A stretch of DNA of 64,000 nucleotides from Ophiodon elongatus. Lineage: Eukaryota > Chordata > Actinopteri > Perciformes > Hexagrammidae. Location of the stretch: positions 896,001-960,000 of the forward strand of contig JACSYO010000040.1 in the NCBI GenBank assembly GCA_016806645.1, read 5' to 3'. Position numbers and translations under genes: made by a program. The notes beneath the pieces are model-generated. The model had not been told where the DNA came from and did no database searches. It saw only the letters and a list, made by a program, of their open reading frames with translations. Positions within the stretch are counted from its first letter, which is position 1, and each line of letters begins with the position of its first letter. Positions 23,193 to 36,574 of this stretch are shown here, in pieces.

Positions 23193-23700
23193 CAACACCT
23201 CGAGTAGTGGAGGATGGAGGAGGCACTCGAGTAGTGGAGGACTCGTGGAGGAGAGAGGAGGCACCTCGAGTAGTGGAGGATGGAGGAGGCACCTCGAGTA
23301 GTGGAGGAGAGAGGAGGCACCTCGAGTAGTGGAGGAGAGAGGAGGCACCTCGAGTAGTGGAGGATGGAGGAGGCACCTCGAGTAGTGGAGGATGGAGGAG
23401 GCACCTCGAGTAGTGGAGGAGAGAGGAGGCACCTCGAGTAGTGGAGGATGGAGGAGGCACCTCGAGTAGTGGAGGAAAGAGGAGGCACCTCGAGTAGTGG
23501 AGGATGGAGGAGGCACCTCGAGTAGTGGAGGAAAGAGGAGGCACCTCGAGTAGTGGAGGATGGAGGAGGCACCTCGAGTAGTGGAGGAGGGAGGAGGCAC
23601 CTGGAGTAGTGGAGGATGGAGGAGAGAGGAGGCACCTCGAGTAGTGGAGGATGGAGGAGGGAGGAGGCACCTGGAGTAGTGGAGGATGGAGGAGAGAGGA
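23193..23700. repeat. 28-bp minisatellite, about 18 copies
   Basis: The unit is cacctcgagtagtggagg plus atggaggagg or agagaggagg, so two main variants alternate along the array. Because 28 is not a multiple of 3 and the minus strand of the unit has no stop in any frame, three overlapping minus-strand ORFs arise (up to 238 codons). They repeat one peptide period and are not genes. Confidence 0.97.
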
Positions 23701-24002
23701 GGACGCTCCTACTTCAGAGTCTGTCGCCATTTTCTGTGCGGTCCTTCCAGTCTCATCTATAATTCTGACAGATCAGTGAGTGTCTGTGTGGTTCAGACGG
23801 CCGTCCCTTCTCTCCGAAGGAGAACAGAGAGCCGCTGGCTCGGCATGACGACTTCCCACTCGGGGGGCCCTGGGGGACCGAGGATCTTCATTTCTCCTCT
23901 ATCGATTCGGGATCGTCTGTCGCAGCTCCTGAGTGCAGCATGCGCTCCCGACATGTTTTTTGTTTTTTTTTCTTCTCCAGTCAAAAGGAGTCACAGCCTG
24001 TT

Positions 24003-24075
24003 GCCCCCCCTCCCTACCCCCCCTCCCTACCCCCCCCCCCCCACCCCCCTCTCTCCCCTCCCCCGCTCCCCCCCT
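24003..24075. repeat. C-rich low-complexity tract
   Basis: ccccccctccctacc-type units and a run of about 14 C; the minus strand is G-rich. Confidence 0.9.
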
Positions 24076-24590
24076 TCAGGCTGACCTTGTGACTTCAGAT
24101 TCCTGCAGACAAACTCTGGAGCTGCAGGCCACAGAAGGAGCGGCGATAAATGAGCCTGGATGTGTTTTTTGAGATACGCGCTGTGAAATATCTCTACATT
24201 CTCCGGCGCTGGAGCCACCGGCTCATGTTCCTTTGTGTTTGTGGGTTTTAGTGACCTGGGGGAGATTTCATTTTCCTGTTCAACACTTGCAGGGTCTCGC
24301 TATATCTGCCCCGTCTTATTCCCAGAAAGCATTGCACTAATGATATCACAGCGCAAATACGGCCATAAAGTTTTGCAGCTGAGAGCAATTTGCCCTTTTT
24401 TCTGCAGGGGGACAAATTAATTAGTTTATTTGTTTGTATAATAAGCTTATTTTCCATTAATTTCACATGTAGGGGAGCTTTATACGTTTATTTTTCAACC
24501 GTCTTTGCATCCTGCCACTGCATCCCAAACCCAAAGAGTTTGAGCGGAGCGTGATGACGTCTCCTCCTGGCTTCAGGTCCCACCAACTCT

Positions 24591-24752
24591 CTGAAGACGG
24601 TGATAATCTCACTGTAGTTGAAGATGCTAATAATCTCACTGTAGCTGAAGATGCTAATAATCTCACTGTGACTGAAGACGCTAATAATCTCACTGTAACT
24701 GAAGATGCTAATAATCTCACTGTGACTGAAGATGCTAATAATCTCACTGTAA
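24591..24752. repeat. 27-bp minisatellite, six copies
   Basis: The unit is ctgaagatgctaataatctc plus actgtaa/g. As 27 is a multiple of 3 the ORF is open on both strands (EDANNLTVT on plus, RLLASSVTV on minus), but no start context, splice site or homology supports coding. Confidence 0.95.
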
Positions 24753-25249
24753 GGATTCTGTAGGTGATTCCAGAATTTCTTTACAAAATAGTAAATTATA
24801 AATTTTTTCCCTCACACACTATTTAATTCCTGGCAGTTTGGAGCAGCATTTAAACTTTAAATTTAGTTTTCTCTGAGGTTTGATGGGCAAACCTGTGACC
24901 TCCGTAACTGATCGTTTATAACTGAGTCCTATAACTTATTATTTATTGGACACCAGAAGAAAATAAAATCTGCCAGTGTGGTAAGAATATTTCAAACCGT
25001 TTCCAACTCAATTAAACATTGAAACAGGAACGAGAAAGGCAGGTTTTTGCTGCAAAAAATTACAAAAAATGACACAAAGAAAGTCAAAATCAGGGCTCTA
25101 AACAGGACTTCAGAGATGTGACATGATAGTTTTCTCTGTATATTTAATTTTCCTCATATCGGTTTACAAGTTAGTTTGTTTTAGACAAATGCTAAAACAC
25201 ACAAAACCACAAAATATTAAAGATATAGTGACAAAAAAAGACAAAAGAT

Positions 25250-25550
25250 ACACTGTGTAGCATTACGGTAATATATTAGAAATGGAAAATAATATCAATA
25301 CGTACATTTTCTTCAGTGTATAATCACCTGTTACTAACAAACAGGCCGCCACGTTTCTACCGCAGCCCAGAAGGGACAAACCAAAAACACTGGCTACAGA
25401 AACGGACAATAATATTTGCAAGTTTTTTTGGGGGGGTCGGCCATCGCAGTTCTCTACATGTTTGACACACGGTAGAAGTTTACGTTGGTCGCAATCTGCA
25501 ACCTCACCGCTAGATGGCGCCAAAAACCGAATCACTGCACCTCTTAAAAT
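25250..25550. repeat. dispersed repeat with CTCF-like motif
   Basis: Includes ggtcgcaatctgcaacctc and accgctagatggcgcca, a segment I recognise from many fish introns. The core ccgctagatggcgc at 25507-25520 fits the CTCF consensus variant CCNSTAGRKGGCGC. Confidence 0.45.
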
Positions 25551-28500
25551 AATAAAATTAAAAAGGGCCTCATATTACGACCCAAAGACCTGTTGAGACG
25601 CTGCGTTTGCCGTGCAGGAAGATCGGTTACACGGGTGGGCGAGAAGAATACTGGAGACACGATATCAGACGCTGCCGGCTGAGTCGATGACTCATGAAAT
25701 CCGAGCTGGAGACTTTCTCTGCAGAATCGTTAGCTTTTTCTTAAAACAACAACGGACTAACCTTGGTGTTCCTCGAGGAAATCGGCATCAGTGTCTCGCC
25801 TTTTAGTGACTCTTCTCTCAGGAGGATTTCTAATAAGTGGGTGTTATTTTACAGCCTGTTTGGAACATTTCCTGGCTCTTTGAGTGGCTTTGTCTCCTTC
25901 ACACTTCTGCCACTTTCACAGAATCAAAGCGCCGAGCCCCCTTCTCTCCCTTCTGCCTCGTGAGTAATGTGTGATGATTAGAACAGATAATTACATCTAT
26001 TTACATATAAATGTGATTGATACTTGTCCCACGGAGTTAAGCTTCCTTAAGCCGCTGCAGGAGCCGTTAGCTACTGATCTCGTTATGATCCATCCATAAT
26101 ATTTGGCTCCTCCATCTGAAGTTACCTAATTAAATGATCATTCGCCACGAGTAAACAATCGGAGGGATGATGGCGCTAATTAACGATGGCTCGAACACCG
26201 AGAGGCGGTACGTGTTGAGAGACGTCTAACGGTGTTTGTTAGGAGACTTTAAGATTAATACCGCTTCATAAAGACACAGAGTACGATCTGCTCCTCACAG
26301 GAGCTAATGGATTAGGTGCTGTCATCCACAATCTCCACCGCCCTCGTAAAGAATCTCAAATGAACTACTCCGGTGACAATGCAAGCGCTCGTTAAAATCG
26401 GAGCGCAGTGGGACTTTTGCAAATGTCGAGGTGAACCCGAATGCTTTCCAAACAACAACAAATGTCTTCATTGTGTATTCAGACATTCAGAATACAATCA
26501 AGTGTTTGTTCCGTCTCCCCGCTGCTCTTTTTTAATTTCTAGTCGGCCGTGCCTGAAGCCCCCCGGGTGAGGATGTTAAGAACATTGTGTCGCCCGGTGT
26601 CAAAGCGCGCCCTCCAGTCAGGTTGCGCCTCAACAGGTACACAGTCGTGCGGCTTATTAAAACGTTGGCTCTGAGCCCGAAGAGCCTCCGGGTTCTCTCT
26701 CAGCCGGTGACGTGCCCGCAGCATGCCGGCGGGCTGCAGGTGCAAAGTGTTTTCCAGAAAAGGTGTGTGGTTGGAGGTTTTGACTGCGGGGGTCACGCTG
26801 AGCCTCCGTCTCCTTTGACACGCTGTAATAACCCTGACACACTTTCACTCAAGCTGCATGTATATTCCCCCCCGAGAGGCCCCGTGTGTCACGGTGCCAC
26901 ATTGCCTCCTAGAAGTGACGACACTACATTGTTTTACCAAAACCCGACACGTTAACAAAAGTCATCGCCGACCTGGATTGTGCTCACAGACGTTGGGTGG
27001 GGATTACACCACCTGAAGAAATAAATGTTTTTAGGTTTTAAAACAAAGCTGAAGTCGTGACTGCGGCGTTAATTAGGACTAAACGTCTGAAAACAACAAC
27101 GGATGCTGTCGTTAAGCCCGGCGGACCTGGTGCCAAGAGGCATGCATGTTGTACTGTGTTTAATACATGGACTCTTCAGCGATACGTCTGTTAACCAACT
27201 GCATGCTATGTCTTATTATGAAGTATTTTATCAAATAAGCTTGTTAAATGTACGAGTACGTTTTGTTCTGGTGTCGAGGCAATCGGTGCTGCCCTCCTGA
27301 CCGAGAAAGACAACGTAGCAGCTGCAAACTCCCCCGTTCTTCCTGCGTCCAGCACCGTAACTATTGGCGACGGTGACGTAGTCGGATTAAAAAGGAAGAA
27401 CTGCAAGCTGCTGGTTCGGCTCGAGATGTTGAGCCTCCGCCTCGGGGCAGCCAGAGGCTCGAGATGCCGCTCAAAAACAGGAACTTCCTAGCTACATTTC
27501 CAAATGCCCCGACGGAGGAAAATGCAGCAGAGAGAGGTCGAGGCTGCGGTTGCGTCATCCGTGCGAGGGGAAATGTCCGGCGGGGGCCCTCGGGGGCCCT
27601 CGGGGCGACAGGAGCTGGCCTGCGATGCCTGCTGGTGCCTGTATGCACCACCGGCCTGGCTCCACGAGCAGGAGAAGCCGTTTCCCTGTCAGTATGGCGA
27701 CACGCTGAGGAATGTATTGCTTCGATTGACCTCTAATGATCACATTTACCACCAACACTGATTGGACAGCCACATAAAAAGGAGAATAAGAACCCTCATT
27801 ACGAGGCCGCTACACATGGACCTTCATGCCTTTTTCTAACCAGTAATATTCCCACTAGACTAAAAGGTAACAATACCTACATTCACGGTGACAGGAAGCT
27901 CTACAGCAGTCCGAGTAGGAAGCGAGTTAATTGACCTGTTTGTCCGGGAGGCCTTTACGTACCATCGTGGTCACGACTGCAGGACTGACCGCTAATTACC
28001 CAGCTAGGAAAATCTTCAAAAACCACTTCCCTCCAGTTTCTTTTTTCTCATGCACAATCTTCTGCTTGAAATATGATATTGACTTACGGCAGGTGTGTGT
28101 TGAAGATATGAAAGAAATGATCTGATGCCGGTGTTGTTTCCTGTAGCCCACCGGCAAAAGAAGTGATGCGAGATCAGATTACCACGACAGGAAGAAAGGA
28201 TTTGTTTCGATCACACCGAGTAGGAAAATGTTTTGCGGACATTCCGGAATACGAAAAAAAATGTCCCACCAAAATCTCAATAGTTTGCTTGCTATCTGAT
28301 CTAAAGCTTTCTGATTCAAAGGAAACACGGAGGAGATAAGGAGCAGGTGAGGGGCTGGAGATGAAAGAGAGGACCGAAGGAGAATGAGAATGTGTATGAA
28401 ACAGTCAAAATGATTGTCGGGCTTTTTGTGCGGAAGGCTTTTGAAGAGCCGTCTGGTTTGTACCAAAGGAGAGGTCAGCGGGGAGATAAGGGATGGTGGT

Positions 28501-28592
28501 CTGTCCCTCACGCCAAACAAAGACCGAGACACGCAGGTGAGCAGCAGAGGACGGACGCAGAGACATTTCTGACCGAAGCGACGTCAAAGAGG

Positions 28593-28593
<1 letters not shown>

Positions 28594-28624
<31 letters not shown>
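28594..28624. repeat. (GAT)n trinucleotide repeat
   Basis: Ten perfect GAT/ATG units. Confidence 0.95.
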
Positions 28625-28626
<2 letters not shown>

Positions 28627-29019
28627 GAGCAAGACGGAGGGAAACCTCAAACCTCTTCTAGAAGACGAGGTCTTGGTTCATGGACAACCAGATGTTTCTG
28701 GTTGTCAGGGGTACCACCACTGGGGACGACAACGTCAGACGTTTGTTTTTTAATTCTTCTCCTTAAAGAATAAGCATTCAAATGTTTCCAACTAATCCCA
28801 CGAGAAGAAGACCGACACCAACGAGCTGCAGAGTCTCTGACGCTTTACTCAAGATGTGAATCAGATGTAGAAAAGTTTTAGGATTCAAAAGTGTCTTCAC
28901 TGTAGTTTTTAATCAAACAGGAGGGGAAAGACCATTTGTTGGGTCCTCAAATGAAACTCTGGTGGTTAAGATAAGTGTGTTTGTTCAGTCATTTTGGTTA
29001 CGTACTTGGTTATAATAAT

Positions 29020-29075
29020 AATAATACTTTAATTTTATATAACGCTTTTCTGAGTACACAAAGACGCTTTGGTTA
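29020..29075 (-). mobile_element. SINE tail fragment
   Basis: actttaattttatataacgc ttttctgagtaca resembles the tail end of the SINE bodies at 15505 and 57345. Confidence 0.35.
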
Positions 29076-30176
29076 AGTATCTTACGAACGTTTAAATTAC
29101 TAAAACAACGTTGTTGTGTTTCTTTGGTTACTACGACAACTAGCGGTCGCCACCCTACAATAAATATGGGGTTTGTTTGCTGTATGAATCAACATTGATC
29201 AGCGTCCCCACAAATAGACTTTACTCAGGCAGGTTTATTAACTGCTGCTAATGTGTATTTGCCAACTCCTTTGAACTTTTGATTATTTTTTGTCTGAAAA
29301 GACGGATAAAAAGAATCCCTGATGGATGAACTGGACCAGTGGCCCACGGCGGGACTCCGCTCGGCCCTCGTTCACCCACATGCAACCCATCCGCTATTAA
29401 TACCTGAGTTTATAACTGCAATCACTAGTTCACTGACGATAACAATAGTAATATATCATTCTTTCGTCATTAGATTATTTGAATTTTTTTAAGAATTCTG
29501 TATATATCTGTACATGCTTGATAAGTTTAATATTTCCCCTCTTCCACCTCACAGACTGACACTTCCTACCTGCTGAATGGACTCAAAACAGGCCTCGACT
29601 CACTGTGTCAGACAGTGAATTGTATCAGTTCCACTCTAAACATTATGTCTGTTGTCATAACTCATAAACAATAAAATGCTCACATGGATATTTGCTTCCA
29701 AGGTCAACTTACTGGCTTTTCTGCAGCTTGAGTTTACGGTTGTCTCTTGAGTCAAGAGTGTTTTTTATTAAACAACCGCTGTCAAGGACAAGAATTCACT
29801 TTCATGCCCAACAATTATTACTCAATATTTTTTATATAAATCTGTTGATTGCTTTTTTTGTTGTTGTCCAAACTCAAAGATATTCAATTCACAAATGTAT
29901 AAAAAGGAAAATCAGCAACGACTAAAAGTCGTGCGGCCCGAAGAAATAAAGGTTTAGCATCGTTTCTTGATAAAGGATTTGAGATGAATAGATAATCCAA
30001 ATAAAGTGATCATCTCTCCCTCCAGACTCGACTTATTCACCTCTTATGGAAGCGTTTCATGAGGCACGCCGATAGTTTTTCTTCCTTACAAACAAATGCA
30101 AAGCTGTGGCTCCCTTTGACCCGCCTCGATACCGTTTCCATTTTTAGCCGCTGTCGTTGTGCGATCGATCGCTCAC

Positions 30177-30215
30177 CAGAATCTCTCTCTGAAGGCCTGT
30201 TGTCGTCTGTTTCTC
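30177..30215 (-). CDS. shisa6: candidate shisa6 cassette exon, 39 nt
   Basis: Within the 49-kb intron, the minus strand carries an acceptor (gtcgacgtttctcag, AG at 30217-30216) and a donor (TTCTG/gtgagc, GT at 30176-30175) 39 nt apart. The interval is open in phase 1 at both ends and would insert a hydrophilic peptide, ETDDNRPSERDS with split Gly codons at each end. It would preserve the shisa6 frame between the 69-nt or 96-nt exon and the 63-nt exon. Support is splice signals and phase only. In an intron this long some such pairs are expected by chance. Confidence 0.28.
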
Positions 30216-32934
30216 CTGAGAAACGTCGACACCTCCTGCTGTGATGGCATTTGTAACACCATTCACCAACTCCTGCTACCTCCACTCCTCTCGCCTCAGA
30301 AAAAAAGCTGCTTTCTTTCTCCCAGTCGAGCACCTGATGTGTTGATTCAATGGCAAAGTTTCAGCCTTAAAAAGCCCAAACAACACCTCTCGATAGCTCC
30401 CGCTATCGCTGCACGGGATCGGGCATCCGGCAGGAATCACAAAAGCCTCACATTTTAATAAAAGCTGCACCAGAAAGAAAAGAAATAAAATAAAACTGAT
30501 GCTTTGCATTCCTCCACGAGGAACACTGGGAGACCTCGGGCCGTTCATTTACAGTCAGAGATGAAGAGGAGGAATCAAACGACAATTTGCCGGATTGATT
30601 GGTTCAGAGATGCCTTGTGCCTCCGAGTGTGTCGCGCGGTGGAGTGAATGAAGTCCCTGCTACCTCTGGAAGGCTCCTGCTGACAGCCTCAGCACCAGTC
30701 ACCATTTTGATCTTTGCTTTCATGTCTCTCACTCTTTCCTCCCCCTCTAACCAAACATCTCGCTTTTTAATTAGACCCAGGAAGAGGCTGCATCACTTCT
30801 CATGTTCTTCTTCTCTTTTTTTTTTTTTTACTTGAACCTAAAATACATTATTCAATGTGAGAGATATTGCATTAACGGGAGCAAGACTTCGCAGTGTATC
30901 TACTGCAAATATGAGCCCCGTGGTCGATCACACAGACAGCACTTTATATATATATTGAAGAAAAAGAAACAGGAAATTGCACTTCTTGGATCTGATAGAT
31001 GAAAACTAAATAAAAACTGAGGCCGAGCCAAAAGTGAGAGATGAAAATGCCGGAGGAATCGGGGTGTGCAAGGGAGTTTAAAAAAGGAAAGAAAAAAAGA
31101 AACACACCTCTGCGATGTGCTGGAGCAAACAACATCCAGGCACTTCGCACAAGACGGAGTGATGCACTAACAAGCCCTCAGAGCGCCTCGTTTCTCCACC
31201 TCCCGCCGTGTCTGTTCATTTTGGGTGCCAGACACATCTGTCTGCGGGTTCGCAGAGGTTACGACTGCTTGGAGATGAAATCCTAGTGGGCACTGCATGA
31301 TTGGAATCCATGTAGCGATTCGAGCTGCTGTCTGGCGTCCTGACGGGGAAACGTGGTGTCAAAACAGGAGCTTTGCGAGGGATTGCGAAGAGCAATCTGA
31401 AGATGAGCTCACTGGTGTTTTTTTTCAAAATTGGACAGGAGGCACCAATGAGCTGCTTCACAGAACAAAATATACAGACCGTAAATAAGTATATCTGGTG
31501 CTAATGAATCCCTGCCAACGGCTTGCCATCTCAGCTGCTCCGTGATGAAGGGCAGCGCTATGAGCGAGCGGCGCGGTGCTTTATTTCAGCCATAAAGATA
31601 AACTATATCACTAAAAGTATACATTTGAAAAAAGAAAACCTCTCCATATTCTTTCGTGAAGCTGTTTTCTTTTTGCAGCTTGGAGGCAGTTTTCACAAAT
31701 GACTGTCGCTCACAAGTCGCAGAAAAACTAGTAAAGTTGCAAGTGTGGGAAGAGGCAAAGATCTCATGTTGCAAAAGAATTATAGAAATAAATCAATTAT
31801 TAAAATCAACTAATTCGAATAATACATTTTTTTATTAAAATAATTATATATATATACATATATGTTTTTTGGGGATCTCTGCTGTACAACAAACAGTTAA
31901 TTCCTACTTCTTCGCTGGTAAAATATTCACATCAGTTTGCTCTGTTGTAATTAGTATTGTAGAGGTTGATGGAGGTCATAGATTAACTTTTAAAATTATC
32001 TGGTTGACAAATCATCAAGATCGAAGCTCTTCAAATAATTGAAAGGAGGAGGAGATTTAAAATTTAATTACAAAAAAAAAGGTCTCCACCAACTTCCCCA
32101 GAAATGCTGATCAGGAGTCTGTGAAGTAATGAGCCTCCATTATGAAGTGTTCGGGCTCCTCCTTTACTGCTGACGCGGTGAGAAACCTATCATCACCTTG
32201 GCAGATTAAAACAATCCAGCACCAACATTTCAAATGCATAACTCATCTCAATGAAACCAGACTGGAGATCGTCGTTTGAAAGAAGCCAGACTGTAAAAAA
32301 AAAAAGAAAAAATCAGCATACGTCGTTACTATGGGTCGCAGAGAGAAGCAGAAATAACACAACGCAGCGGGAAAGGGCTGTTTCAAATAATTTCCTCCTA
32401 ATTAAATGTCATCGAAAGTCGGGCAAAAGTCATTAAAATGACTCCAGTGCTGGTTTGACGGGAGCGTTATTGAAATTGCCGTCATCTGAAATCACATCAG
32501 AAGATAAAAATGGTGATGGGAGTAAAAACATTAACTGTGAGCCGCCGCTGGGTCACATCATTAAATCAATGTGTCGCACTTTTTACACAGAAAAGTCTTC
32601 ACAGACAAAGTCGGTGCAGATAACAGAGCAAGGTCTCCTTTACGTCTCCAGTCTGAGACCGTTCTCCCTCCCAACTCGTCAACTGGCTGAGAGCCGACAC
32701 CGACAGCGACACCGACGCCACGCTGCTGGAGACCCAGGACGTGTTGCTGGACCCGCTGGAGGGAAGGGGGGCACGGGAGAACCAGAACCAGGACTGAGAG
32801 GGGCAGACTGTCAGACCCTGCTGCAGTACAATGAGAGGTTCTCTAAAGGGACCCTGGTGCTCAGAGACACTACCTCTTTAGTCCACAGGGGGCGCCAGAA
32901 TCAACACTAAATAAAAGTTCCTCGTAGTAGTTTT

Positions 32935-33062
32935 AAGTACATAAGTTACGTAACAAAAGTAGGATGAAATAAGTCAACGCGGACTTGGTTTCACACATGA
33001 CACGACCAGCGGCCTCCTGGGTGAAAGTCTCGTGTTCGTTTGACCCGTCCATCCAACTCGAC
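32935..33062 (-). repeat. dispersed repeat 'CCCAGGAG', copy 3
   Basis: Reads aagtcaac, tggtttcacaca, gcggcctcctgggtgaaagt, gtttgacccgtccatcc; closest to 9840-9960, same orientation. Confidence 0.5.
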
Positions 33063-35063
33063 CTCCTCCTAAGCGGACTGACTGACTCGCTCTTTATTCT
33101 ACGTCAGTGGTGGTCTACTCTGATGGTCTAATAAAGACGTTGATGGGTTTCACATTGGAAACGCGTGTCTCATACAGACGCTAAAAGGTGCCATGAACGT
33201 CCTTGCATGTTGTTCATCCCCTCCATCTCCTCTCTAACTGGCATCAAATGTCCCCTAAAGCAATAAAAAAAATAAAGAATGTGCAGCCAGCAGGGGGTCA
33301 CCTCATGACTTTGGACCATGTGGAGCCACAGTTCTCTCCGTGTGATACGGTTCAGTCTAAATGGTCAGAGACCAGATGTGCTACTTGCCATTTAAATGAC
33401 GGTTGTCAAGCGTGCACGGTGAAGTAAATGTCTTATTGGCAATTGCGGGCATAATTGTATTATACTTTTAATCTATTATGCTTTTGGCATTTTACCTCAT
33501 AATTTCCAGAATAATGTCATTTTCACTTCATCTTTTTTTGTGAAGCACTTTGTCCGTTTTAATATGAGTTCTATAATATGAAGTGATTCTCCTGCTGTGA
33601 CTATAATTGATTTACTGCGTCACTAAATGAGAATAAAAATGTAAAAAGGTCGCGCATCGACTTGGCTGCTCTGGTGCTGCTGGGTGACCTCACCAATGTA
33701 ATCCAGTGGAATTAGACTTCTCGCTGCTCTTTGCATGAGCAAACTGGAGCTCTAACAACCGATACGAGCTGAAAGATGTCGTTTGATGACTTGTTGGATG
33801 AGAGTTTTCACAGTATACCTCGTGTCATTTATTCCCATTCAACAGGACGACGGTGTAACAGTCGTCCTGGGCTGCTTCTCTCCGGTCCGACACTGAAGAG
33901 GATGCTTCACGAGAAAGAAAAAAGGCTGAACTGGAGAAGGAGACGAGGGCAAATGAACCCGTGTGGGAACTCTTAAAATACCCCTTTAACTAGGGCAGCA
34001 CACCAGGCTCGGGGTGTAGCACGCTGCACGGCGAACCTGTCCACGCAGGCGGGACACGAGTTACATAAACCAACATGTGACACCGCGGGATCCCGCTAAC
34101 TGGAGGGTTCTGGTCATAATCTTTTAAAAAAAGAAAAAGGCCTGCGATGTTGATCAGGATCGATCGGGAGCGCCATACTTTTGAATTTCAGCACTGCCAA
34201 CAAAAAAGCAACTTCTACAACTGGGGTGTTTTAAAACGACCGAAATGGAGCGCCGGTGGTTAAAGATTCATGGGCTGCATATTCACAGCCATCCGTTTCA
34301 CTGATGAGGTCTATGGCGAGGGATTAGGGGAGCCTTGCATATTGTTAAAAGTAAATTGGTGCCTTTCAATTCTCACGGCATCACCCCAGTCTGTCCTGCA
34401 CATATAATGAATTCCAGTAATGAACTGGCCTTATACAGGAGAGCACAATATAACCTATAAAGTGTTGTACTATGCAGACCACATTTGTCACCATTACAGT
34501 CAATATTTGGTGACTGCCACAAGACGAATGTGGCCCCGGGGACAATGAAAGAAGCCCGGTCTAATCTAATGTGAGTCATGATAGTCTCTGTGGCTCCTGT
34601 AATGGTCGGCATTATACAATGCAACACCAGCTATTCTCCATCACGTCACCTTGATGCTCTTCTGTTGAAGCAATAATACTTTTGGAATAAAAACGCAAAG
34701 ATAAAAGGAAAAGAATACAACGGCAACAAAAAACTGATTGTTCTGGAATTCGGTTCTCAGCAATAGTTGAAGTTTGAGTTTGACTGAGCCAAATATTTAC
34801 GGACACAATCACCTCCTTTTTATTCTCCCTGTTTGTGCTGATTGTCTCTTGTGACTGAGCTTAACGTGGAATCAATTCAACTAACTGGAGACTTTAAATG
34901 AAAATGTTCTCGCCCGGTAACTGAATCGCTGCCAAAACTGCAGCCTTGTTCAGCCAACGGAAAACAAATGATGTTTATGTCTATTAGCTCAGTCTGCAAT
35001 TAACTTCTTAAACTCTTAATTTTCTCGTTATGTTCCCCAGTAAATTTTCTTTAAATTCCGAAG

Positions 35064-35137
35064 ACATTTGGTTACGTTGTAACCTCGGTTCTCTGAGTGA
35101 ACATTTGGTTACGTTGTAACCTCGGTTCTCTGAGTGA
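35064..35137. repeat. two direct copies of a 37-bp unit containing a palindrome
   Basis: Each copy runs acatttggttacgttgtaac then ctcggttctctgagtga. It contains ggttac-gtt-gtaacc, a 6-bp inverted repeat. This unit is familiar from teleost dispersed repeats. Confidence 0.85.
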
Positions 35138-36344
35138 CGAGCATGTAACTCCTGAATTTTTTTTGTTTTCTTCAATATAAAAGCAATCTGGTGATATTTG
35201 TCTGTGTATCCACGAGTACACTGCAAACAAGAACAGCTAATAGCTAATTCAGCATACTTATAATGGTGCCAGTTCCCCAAATTTGTACACAAATACAGAC
35301 AAAAAAAAGACATTGGATCAAGTTGTAGCCCACAGCAACTCCAGACGTCTCATGCAACACTTTTTAAAAAACATTTCCCCGACATGCAGCCTGACATTTA
35401 GTTTTATTTGGAAACACTGGGATCTCCACTAAAGTACACGTTTGGGAAGCAATTGATTTTTAAAAGTTTAAAAAAATCCATAAATACAACATTTTGGAGG
35501 CTGAGGTTTATTGTTCGAGCAAGCGTTGGGATTTCCGTCCTCTAACATTGACCTTCTAGTCTGTAATTTCTTTTGCAGCATTAACCCAATGCCACATTTG
35601 GCTGTGTCATTGAAGAGGCAGACTTGGGCCAGTTCAGGCTCCAAAAGCAGCACTCAGACCAGTTCTGGGCCAGTTTCATCATCCAGATACGGATCTGCTC
35701 AGATTTTGGTCATTCATCACCAGTCTGGCAACCAAGTGCCAGATTCAGAGCTGCACTGAATCAAATGCACTTGGGTCTTAAAAGTCAAGATCATTTAATG
35801 CCCCTTTTAACCCCGATGTAATGAGAACGCTTCAGCCAGCTGGACTCTCCTCAAAGTACAGCAGCTTGCTCAGCGATTCACACTTTAAGCTTGGACTTTT
35901 CTTTCCTCCCCCTCTTGCCCAGGTAAATCCAGCCACAAACCACCTAAAACTATCTGACCGTGAAGGATTTATTTTTTCCAGCAGTGTTAAGAGAACCGTC
36001 CTCACCTCCCCACCTTGTTTTTGTTTATTTTCCTTCACTCTGTTTTTTGTTTTTTTTCTCCCTTTGGCTTTGTAAGAATCTGACAGCCACCCCTGACAGG
36101 AAGCTTGTCAACAGCCTGACGGAGAACGCCTCAGGGCTGCTCGGCGTCTCCAGCCGGGCGCCGAGACATTAACATGCACGGGGAGTACGAGGCTTATGTC
36201 CACATATGTGTGCATCATATCTAACCTCCCTCCAGCCCCGCACACTACAGGCAACTCCGCTTACAAAAGCTGTGTTGCCATGGTTACCGCATACAGACCG
36301 GTACGCCGACCTTTTTCATGAAGTGTAAAGCTGCCTTTGGTTAT

Positions 36345-36370
36345 CCAGCCCCCCCCCCCACTCCCCCCCA
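36345..36370. repeat. C-rich tract
   Basis: ccagcccccccccc followed by actcccccccaat. Confidence 0.85.
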
Positions 36371-36574
36371 ATCTTTACTGGTTTGGGTCTCTCTGTGCTC
36401 TCGTGTGACTTGCCATGCTACAAACAGCCGACAGACACACTAAGAGACGAGCTGGTGAATGTAGTGGAGCATTTAATCGCTTAAGAGCCAGTCATTTCCC
36501 CGCAGGAGTTGGCGGAGACCAAATCGGAGCTAAAAAAGAGAATGAGTATTGTCGGTATTGTGCATAACTCAATG

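Noticed and set aside
23014..23730. Minus-strand ORFs of 147-238 codons rich in Ser, Pro, Leu
   Set aside because: By-products of the 28-bp minisatellite, open in all three frames of one strand.
24463..24763. ORFs on both strands with 9-residue repeats (TEDANNLTV / RLLASSVTV)
   Set aside because: A 27-bp tandem repeat keeps both strands open; no other coding evidence.
32657..32797. 46-codon open stretch on the plus strand, including NWLRADTDSDTDATLLETQD, ending in TGA
   Set aside because: Looks protein-like and acidic, but has no ATG, the available acceptor (tctccag just upstream) puts a TGA in frame, and I recognise no family.
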